64,000 nt of DNA from Tessaracoccus lacteus (GTDB lineage Bacteria; Actinomycetota; Actinomycetes; Propionibacteriales; Propionibacteriaceae), in assembly GCF_029917005.1 (NCBI RefSeq), contig NZ_CP123967.1:1984001-2048000 (forward strand), read 5' to 3'. Below are positions 56,623 to 64,000 of the stretch, in pieces. The stretch's first letter is position 1. Each line of letters opens with the position of its first letter. The notes under the pieces are model-generated. The model saw nothing but the letters and a program-made list of their open reading frames with translations. It was not told the origin of the DNA and made no database searches. Both the position numbers and the translations under genes were made by a program.

Positions 56623-58155
56623 GTGAGTGACGACACGCGCGGTCGACGACTCGCCGGCCTGCTCACCGGCGCCCTGTGCTTCGGCGCAGCGCTGCTCGTC
56701 TTCCTCTGGCGCATCGGCGAACCCTTCGCGTGGACCGACGAGGGCGTCACGTACGAGACGCTGCGGACCCGATCCTGGGACCAACTGCTGCTCCTGTGGG
56801 ACGGGACCGACGCGCCGCTCCTGCCCTACTACCTGGTCGCGAAGCTGTGGGTTGACCTTCTCCCCGGGGAGGTCACGATCGGTGCGATCCGGTCGCTGTC
56901 GGCCGTGCTCGCCGCCGTCGCGGTCCTGTTCGTCCACCTCCTGGTGTCGCGCCACCACGGCCGGGTCGCCGGCGTGGTGGCCGCCGGGATGCTGGTGGCG
57001 CTGCCGGGTATGTCCCGGTACGCGCAGGAGGCCCGCCCGGCGGCGCTCCTGCTCGCCGTCACGGCCGTCGCCTGGTGGTCGTTCGACAGGTGGAACTCCC
57101 CCGCCGACGAGCGGAGGCCCTCGCCCGTCTACGCCGTCGTGCTGTGCATGTCCCTGCTCGCCATCCCCGCCGCGTCGCTCTTCGGGCTGCTGCAGTGGGG
57201 CGCCATGGGCATCGCCGCCCTGTGGTGTGTCGCCCTGCCGTCGAGGCACGGCTGGTTCGTGGCGCGCGTGCGGCTGCTGGCCCCGCTGGCCGCGGCGGCC
57301 GCCGTCGCCGTGCTGCCGGTGATCCACATCGCGTCGCACGGCACCGGGCCCGTGCAGGCCCAGAGCCCCACCGCCGAACTGATCGTCGACGCCGCGCAGC
57401 GCGTCGCCTCCGGAGCGAGAGAGGCGGACGCGACCACCTGGCTGCTGCTTGCCCTGATCGCCGCCTCGCTCATCTCGCTGTTCACGCCGGCGATGCGCCG
57501 GTTCCTCGGCACAGCATGGATCTGGCTGCTCGTGCCTCTGGTCGGCGGCGTCGTGGCCGGTATCGTGCACGCCCAGTTCATCCGGGTGCGCTACTGGATG
57601 CCCCTGATCCTCCCGGCGGCTGCCCTCGCCGCGGTGGGCGCGACGCAGCTCGGGCTGCTGGTGGCCAGGGTGCTGCCCCGTGCCCTCCGCTCAGCGGTGC
57701 GGACGCTCGTCGCGGCGACGCTCGTCGTCGCGGTCGCATACCTCGGGGCGCCGACGCACGTCGCGATCCGCGATGTCGAGGGGCACGACAACCCCATCGT
57801 CGAGCTGCTGGCCTTCGTCGACGACCTCCGGGCGGAGCACCCCGAGGCGGTCGTGCTGATCGACGGCACGGGCGCGAGCTACTACTTCGCGCAGTCAGAC
57901 CCCGAGCTCTTCGCGTCCAACATCCTGACGACCCCGGCTCCGGACAGCCCGAACGTCTGGCGGGACGTGAGACCCCAGAAGGAGCGCAGGGCCGAACTGG
58001 CCGACGCCACCTCCGCCATCTGGATCCACTTCGCACGGTCGAAGCCGCGCGCGACGTATGCACATCTCCGCGACCAGCTGCTGGCTGCGGGGCTCACCCG
58101 CACGGACGTCGGCTCCTTCCATGGCCGGTGGCGCGTCACGCTCTGGGAGCGGTGA
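56623..58155 (+). CDS. GT-C fold glycosyltransferase (mannosyltransferase-like)
   Basis: 510 residues from a GTG at 56623, chosen for the TAGTGT box 7 nt upstream; an ATG at 56602 is the alternative. About ten spans with the first-loop acidic motif WTDEGVTYE, the metal/catalytic signature of GT-C lipid-sugar-dependent transferases (GT39/GT83, ArnT- and Pmt-like). The soluble C-terminal domain starts near 390 (DNPIVELLAFVDDLRAEH). Likely it moves a sugar from polyprenyl phosphate to an envelope acceptor, which cannot be named. It is convergent with ettA, with 13 nt between the stops. Confidence 0.85.
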   Translation: MSDDTRGRRLAGLLTGALCFGAALLVFLWRIGEPFAWTDEGVTYETLRTRSWDQLLLLWDGTDAPLLPYYLVAKLWVDLLPGEVTIGAIRSLSAVLAAVAVLFVHLLVSRHHGRVAGVVAAGMLVALPGMSRYAQEARPAALLLAVTAVAWWSFDRWNSPADERRPSPVYAVVLCMSLLAIPAASLFGLLQWGAMGIAALWCVALPSRHGWFVARVRLLAPLAAAAAVAVLPVIHIASHGTGPVQAQSPTAELIVDAAQRVASGAREADATTWLLLALIAASLISLFTPAMRRFLGTAWIWLLVPLVGGVVAGIVHAQFIRVRYWMPLILPAAALAAVGATQLGLLVARVLPRALRSAVRTLVAATLVVAVAYLGAPTHVAIRDVEGHDNPIVELLAFVDDLRAEHPEAVVLIDGTGASYYFAQSDPELFASNILTTPAPDSPNVWRDVRPQKERRAELADATSAIWIHFARSKPRATYAHLRDQLLAAGLTRTDVGSFHGRWRVTLWER

Positions 58156-58168
58156 CGCGCCCGTCCGG

Positions 58169-59848
<1,680 letters not shown>

Positions 59849-59915
59849 CAGGGCTCCCTTCGCGTTGACCGCAGGCAAGTATGCCAGCTTGCCCCGAACG
59901 GGGCGCATCGGCTCC

Positions 59916-61517
59916 TCAGAGGAGCCTGTCGATGGCGGCGCGGGCGGCCGCGTAATCCTGCACCTGGCTCATGGCCGGGCCGACGAGGCTCCGCTGGGCG
60001 ACGGCCTCGACCGACGACCGCAGCGCCTTCTGCGCCCGGCGTGCCGAGGAACCCGCCGCCGCGTTGATCGCCAGCTGGGACAGGCCGGAGGTGAGGATGC
60101 CGCCGAGAATGCCGCCGAGCAGCAGCACGGTCGGGACGGGAACCTGCAGGCCGCCCTCGGGCCCGAGCGGGTAGTTGGCGAACGGCGGGAGCCCGAGGTA
60201 GCCGAGCACCGCGTTCAGGGTCAGCCAGCCCAGCCCGACGACCACGGCCGCGATCAGCACCCACTGCAGGGCGCGGATGACCTGCCACCAGGCGGGGTTC
60301 CTGGCCACCCGCAGGTCGGTGGTCACCACGGCGCGGTCGAGCTCGTCCGGGAGGCCAGGCTCCGCGGCGCGCAGCGCGTCGACGACCCCCTGGCGCCAGG
60401 GTCCGGGCAGCGGGTCCCCGACGGCGCCGACGAGGGTCCGCAGCGCGGCGGACTGGTGGGCGGACGAGGCGGCCGACCGGGTCGGCAGGGAGCTGCGCTC
60501 CACGACCGGCGCGGACTCCAGCTCGGGCTGCGTCTTCGCCTCGCCGAGCCGCAGGCGACGCAGCGGGTCGGGCTTCAAGCGGCCGATCCACTTCACCAGC
60601 GGCCAGCCGGTGGCGAGCTGCCCGCGATGGCGCACGGAGTCGCGCACCGCGTCGACCACGACGGGGACCCCCGCGGCCGACGACAGTTCGACGGTGACGC
60701 GGTCGAGGACCTCGCGCCCCGCTGCGGGAACGTCGATCCGGCCCAGCGCATGGTCGAGCTCGCGGGCGGCCTCGTCGACGTCGGCGGCGAGCCGCTGCGC
60801 GGCGGCCTTCTTGGACTGGGCGAGCAGGCCGAGCCTGGCCCGGAGTTCCTCGAGCCCCATGCCGGTCAGGGCGCTGGTCGCGATGAGCGGGACGCCGGTC
60901 AGGCCGTCGGAGTCGAGCAGGCGGCGGACGTCGGCCAGGCACTGGGCCCTGGCCTCGGGGTTCAGGAGGTCGGCGTGATTGAGCACCACGGTGATGACCT
61001 CGCGGTGCCCGGCCAGCGGCTGGAGGTAGCGCTTGTGGATGGCCGCGTCGGCATACTTCTGCGGGTCGAGGACCCAGACGAACTGGTCGACCAGGCCGAC
61101 CATCCGGTCGACCTCGTCGCGGTGCACCCGGCTGGTCGAATCGTGGTCGGGCAGGTCCAGCAGCACGACGTCGGCGAAGGCGGGCGTAGGCGGCTCCGCC
61201 TCGTGGCGGCGCTCGACGCCCAGCAGGTCCAGCAGCGGCGGGTTGGTCGCGGAGAAGCTGACGGCCAACGTCTTCGAGGTCGTCGGACGGCGGGCGCCCT
61301 GCTCGGCGAGCCGGGTGCCGCTGATGGCGTTGAAGAGGCTGGACTTGCCCGACCCGGTGGCCCCGCCGAGCGCGACGACCGTCTGGGGACCGGCCGCCAG
61401 GCGGCGGCCGGCGTGCGCGAGGACGTGGCGGGCGTGGGCCTCGGTCTCGGCCGGGACGCGCCCGGAGACGTGCTCGACGGCCTGGTTCAGGTACGCGAGC
61501 TGGTCGTTCAGGTTCAT
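59916..61517 (-). CDS. Dynamin-like/YfjP-type GTPase, membrane-anchored
   Basis: 533 residues. G1 is GATGSGKS (52-59), G3 DLPDHD, and G4 is NHAD with a Ser-Ala-Leu in the G5 position, so GTP binding looks intact. A coiled region (about 225-260, ALTGMGLEELRARLG onward) follows. Two hydrophobic spans near 415-440 and 460-490 anchor the C-terminus. The ATG at 61517 overlaps the stop of the previous GTPase gene (TGATG), so the two are translated in tandem. Its partner and a PrsW protease gene suggest a membrane-remodelling or stress role. The substrate and exact function are not known. Confidence 0.82.
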   Translation of the reverse strand: MNLNDQLAYLNQAVEHVSGRVPAETEAHARHVLAHAGRRLAAGPQTVVALGGATGSGKSSLFNAISGTRLAEQGARRPTTSKTLAVSFSATNPPLLDLLGVERRHEAEPPTPAFADVVLLDLPDHDSTSRVHRDEVDRMVGLVDQFVWVLDPQKYADAAIHKRYLQPLAGHREVITVVLNHADLLNPEARAQCLADVRRLLDSDGLTGVPLIATSALTGMGLEELRARLGLLAQSKKAAAQRLAADVDEAARELDHALGRIDVPAAGREVLDRVTVELSSAAGVPVVVDAVRDSVRHRGQLATGWPLVKWIGRLKPDPLRRLRLGEAKTQPELESAPVVERSSLPTRSAASSAHQSAALRTLVGAVGDPLPGPWRQGVVDALRAAEPGLPDELDRAVVTTDLRVARNPAWWQVIRALQWVLIAAVVVGLGWLTLNAVLGYLGLPPFANYPLGPEGGLQVPVPTVLLLGGILGGILTSGLSQLAINAAAGSSARRAQKALRSSVEAVAQRSLVGPAMSQVQDYAAARAAIDRLL

Positions 61518-63241
61518 CAGGTGAGCTCCGGGGCTGTCAGGTCGTCGAAGGCGGCGCGGGCGGCCTCGCGCAGGTCTGCCGCCGCGGCCTGGAGTTCACC
61601 GGTCGCGTCGCTGTCGACCGACAACGTCTCCAGGATCTGGATATAGCGCGCGGCCTCGTCGGCGAGCGCGTCGTCGACGCGGTCGTGCAGCTGGCGGCGG
61701 GCGTGCTCGGCGAGGCGCCGCACGGCGTCCTCCCCGAAGACGGCCTCGAGCAGCCGCTGCGCCAGCAGCGACGTGCCGCCCGCGATGCCGATCTCGGCGG
61801 TGGTCAGCCCGCCCGTCGACGCGAACACGACAATGATCAGGGCGGCGCCGACGACGTTGGTGCCGATGGCCAGGAACCGGGCCTTCATCCGCTTGCCGCG
61901 GCCCTGCTGCTCGACAAGGCTCAGCACGTCGGTCTGCCAGGCGCGGATCGCGGCGGCCGCGGCCTCGGGGAACTGGTCGGAGGCGCGCTGCAGGTGCGGG
62001 GCGGCCGACAGGATGTCGCGGCCCCAGCGGGTCAGGGACCACGACGCGGCCGTCTCCTCAGCGGCCCGCTCCCCCGCCTCCAGCAGGACGGCGGTCAGGG
62101 AGTCGGCGATCGCGACCTCCATGGCCTCGACCTTCGGCTCCCCCTTGAACCAGCCGGAGATCCGGTCGCGGATCGCGCTGATGCGCTCCTCGATCGAGCG
62201 CATGAACTCGCCGGTGCCGACGAGGTCCTGCCAGCGGCTGAGGATCTCGCCGCGCAGGAGCGAGCCGTCTCCCGCCGCCTCCGCGACAGCCGCGGCGGCG
62301 CGCTGGTAGGGAGCCACGGTCTCGCGGCGCAGCTCGGCCAGCGCGTCACGCTGGCGCTGCACTCCGGCGGTCAGCTCGGTGAGCTGCGCGTCGAGGGATC
62401 GGACGGAGCCCGCGAGGCTCTGGACCGCGACCTGGGCGCGGGCGCCCGACTCGGAGGTCAGCTGGCCCAGCCACTGGCGGATGCCGGAGACGTCGCCGGG
62501 GGGCACCATGCCGTCGGACGGCAGCGCCCGCTCGGCGACGGCGAACAGCTTCGCCTGCGGCAGGCCCCGCTCGGAGAGCAGCTGCGACAGATGGCCGCCG
62601 ATGTCGGTGATCGCGCCGGGTGGGCAGCGGTTCACGATGACGGCGACGACGGTGTTGCGCTCGGCGGCGGTGGCGAGGTACTCCCACGGCACGGCGTCGG
62701 CGTAGCGCGCGGCGGAGGTGACGAACAGCCACAGGTCGGCGGCGAAGAGCAGCTGCCGCGCGAGGCTGCGGTTGGCGTCGTCGATCGAGTCGATGTCGGG
62801 GGCATCTAGCAGCGCCAGGCCGGGCGGGAGTGCCTCGGTGGCGACGATGTGCAGAGCGCGGGAGTCGTGCAGCTGCGTGTCGGTGCGGACGAGGTCGGGC
62901 AGGACGTGTTCGGTGCGGAACCACGCCTCGTCGCTCGGGTGGCACACCAGCACCGGCGACTTCGTGGTCGGGCGCAGCACGCCGGGTCTGGTCACCTGGG
63001 CGCGCAGGATCGAGTTGACGAGCGTCGATTTGCCGGCGCCGGTCGAGCCGCCGACGACGGCCAGCAGCGGGGCGTCAAGGCGCGCTGCGCGGGGCAGGAG
63101 GTAGTCGCGGACCTGGTGGGCCATCGAGCCCGCGAGCGAACGCAGCGCCTCGGCCCCCTCGATCGGCAGCGGGAACTGCGCGAGCGGCAGCGTCGCGTCG
63201 AGGCGGCGGAAGGCAGCGGTCAGCTGCTCGGCGCCGCTCAT
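61517..63241 (-). CDS. Dynamin-like GTPase, first of a pair
   Basis: 574 residues from the ATG at 63241; the longer frame to 63556 lies inside the PrsW gene. G1 is GGSTGAGKST (64-73), followed by a switch-I threonine region (LRPTTKSPV) and G3-like LLDAPDIDS. Long helices occupy about 260-440, with AGVQRQRDALAELRRE predicted coiled coil. A hydrophobic stretch near 455-490 (NVVGAALIIVVFASTGG) suggests membrane insertion or binding. The ATG overlaps the PrsW stop by 4 nt (ATGA). Paired dynamin-like proteins DynA/DynB act at septa in Streptomyces; this pair may be similar (inference). Confidence 0.82.
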   Translation of the reverse strand: MSGAEQLTAAFRRLDATLPLAQFPLPIEGAEALRSLAGSMAHQVRDYLLPRAARLDAPLLAVVGGSTGAGKSTLVNSILRAQVTRPGVLRPTTKSPVLVCHPSDEAWFRTEHVLPDLVRTDTQLHDSRALHIVATEALPPGLALLDAPDIDSIDDANRSLARQLLFAADLWLFVTSAARYADAVPWEYLATAAERNTVVAVIVNRCPPGAITDIGGHLSQLLSERGLPQAKLFAVAERALPSDGMVPPGDVSGIRQWLGQLTSESGARAQVAVQSLAGSVRSLDAQLTELTAGVQRQRDALAELRRETVAPYQRAAAAVAEAAGDGSLLRGEILSRWQDLVGTGEFMRSIEERISAIRDRISGWFKGEPKVEAMEVAIADSLTAVLLEAGERAAEETAASWSLTRWGRDILSAAPHLQRASDQFPEAAAAAIRAWQTDVLSLVEQQGRGKRMKARFLAIGTNVVGAALIIVVFASTGGLTTAEIGIAGGTSLLAQRLLEAVFGEDAVRRLAEHARRQLHDRVDDALADEAARYIQILETLSVDSDATGELQAAAADLREAARAAFDDLTAPELT

Positions 63242-64000
63242 CGAGGTGCCGGCCAGTTGCCGCCGACGCCGGCCGGGCCGGGTGCGACGGGGGGCGGGTA
63301 GGCGTCGGTCAGCTGTCCCTGCGGGAGGTGCCCGCCCGTCGGGGGCGGCACAGCGCGGCGGCGGCGTCGGGGCGGGAGGACCTTGAGTCCGCGGTAGTCG
63401 CTCAGCGCCTTCCCCCCGACGGCCAGCTGGTTGATCTCGGTGATCAGCTCGTGCGCGCGGTCGTCGCCCGGGCCGGCGACCGTGCCGCGGGCCATGGAGT
63501 TGCGCAGGTAGGCCAGCTCGGTGGCCCTGCGCAGCAGCCTGGTGGTCTGCCACCACACGCGGGGGCCGCGGAAGATGGAGAACCAGATCAGCTTGATGCG
63601 GCGCAGCGGGCCGCCGTAGAGCTCGACCTGGCGCGGCGTGAGCCAGCCGGCGCGCTGGTAGTCACCCAGCCGGGCCTTGAGGATCTGGCCGTTGCCCACC
63701 ACGCTGACGATCAGCGAGATGACGATGACCGCCACCAGCGCCAGTGCCAGGTAGTACGGGAACATCAGCGCCGAGGTCGAGTTCGTCGACGACAGGCCGT
63801 TGAAGAGCATGTGGCCAGCGCAGGCGAGCATGAATCCGCCCAGCGGGGCGAGCACGCGGACGATCTTGCTGCGGGCGCCCAGCCCGATGACCAGCCCGGA
63901 GGCGGTCAGGATCGTGAACAGCGGGTGACCGAAGGACGTGTAGACCCCGCGCAGCATCACCAGCTGCACCATCGTCGCCTCGGGGTCGGCGATGGTGATG
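63238..64000 (-). CDS. PrsW-family intramembrane metalloprotease, C-terminal part (runs off the window)
   Basis: 254 residues are visible. Hydrophobic spans include LVMLRGVYTSFGHPLFTILTA, where RGVYTSFGHP and the His of HPLFT match the PrsW active-site segment, and GHMLFNGLSS, which supplies a second His. The N-terminal glutamate motif lies outside the window. The last 100 residues are cytoplasmic and basic with a Pro-rich end. PrsW proteases cleave membrane-bound anti-sigma factors. Its stop overlaps the next start (ATGA), so it heads an operon with two dynamin-like GTPases. Confidence 0.82.
   Translation of the reverse strand, partial: ITIADPEATMVQLVMLRGVYTSFGHPLFTILTASGLVIGLGARSKIVRVLAPLGGFMLACAGHMLFNGLSSTNSTSALMFPYYLALALVAVIVISLIVSVVGNGQILKARLGDYQRAGWLTPRQVELYGGPLRRIKLIWFSIFRGPRVWWQTTRLLRRATELAYLRNSMARGTVAGPGDDRAHELITEINQLAVGGKALSDYRGLKVLPPRRRRRAVPPPTGGHLPQGQLTDAYPPPVAPGPAGVGGNWPAPR

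Overview
This is a high-GC window from an actinobacterium. The best fit I can offer is a Propionibacteriaceae-like organism (Tessaracoccus or a relative). That placement rests on recall of gene families, not on a search. The signs are strong G/C third positions, paired clpP1/clpP2, an RpiB with the mycobacterial-type active-site loop, two Nei-type glycosylases with one fused in tandem to lhr, a DUF222/HNH (13E12-type) gene, and many genes whose start codon lies 6-7 nt after a TANNNT box (leaderless transcription).

Layout. 1-6140 is a housekeeping block on the minus strand: the N-terminus of a tricorn-like protease, clpX, clpP2, clpP1, an AI-2E-family permease and trigger factor. 6253-8440 holds a patatin-like lipase, a tiny membrane protein and a drug/metabolite-type exporter. 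8445-17893 is a glycoside-use cluster: LacI regulator, ABC binding lipoprotein, two permeases, GH78 alpha-L-rhamnosidase and GH3 beta-glucosidase. No transport ATPase is present. 18088-18273 carries tRNA-Gly(TCC) and tRNA-Pro(TGG). 18303-21364 has a DUF4349 lipoprotein, an LtrA remnant and a DUF222-HNH protein. 21403-25918 is a translationally coupled operon of beta-phosphoglucomutase, a GH65 disaccharide phosphorylase and an unrecognised 432-residue protein. 25923-29364 has a Nei glycosylase and three secreted Ig-like/Ltp-type paralogues.

29418-34704 has rpiB, ligA and pepN. 34695-35173 has an epimerase remnant and a small membrane protein. 35256-37992 is pyrR-pyrB-pyrC with a candidate PyrR hairpin in a very short leader. 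37998-38585 is a compound repeat block with no gene. 38586-45460 has gnd, then the lhr-nei2 DNA-repair pair. 45465-49846 encodes a complete sugar PTS in two genes: an EIIA-HPr-EI fusion and an EIIBC with an extra, cysteine-less EIIB domain. 49901-56060 has a double-hotdog thioesterase, an acyl-CoA synthetase, and a MarR regulator coupled to a large FAD/Fe-S D-lactate-type dehydrogenase. 56031-58155 has two membrane proteins, one of them a GT-C glycosyltransferase. 58169-64000 has ettA and an operon of two dynamin-like GTPases behind a PrsW protease that runs off the window.

How it fits together. The order clpX-clpP2-clpP1-tig-nei-rpiB-pepN matches the arrangement I recall from mycobacteria, so the sugar clusters and secreted-protein cluster look like later insertions into a conserved proteostasis/repair backbone. 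Sugars enter by ABC transport (rhamnosides), by PTS, or are handled internally by phosphorolysis (GH65 plus beta-PGM), and feed glycolysis and the pentose phosphate pathway (gnd, rpiB). The most unusual items are the hidden ribosome binding site ahead of the last Ltp-type gene, the operator array ahead of lacI, the unknown GH65 partner protein, the vestigial EIIB domain, the paired GTPase-PrsW operon and the repeat block after pyrC.
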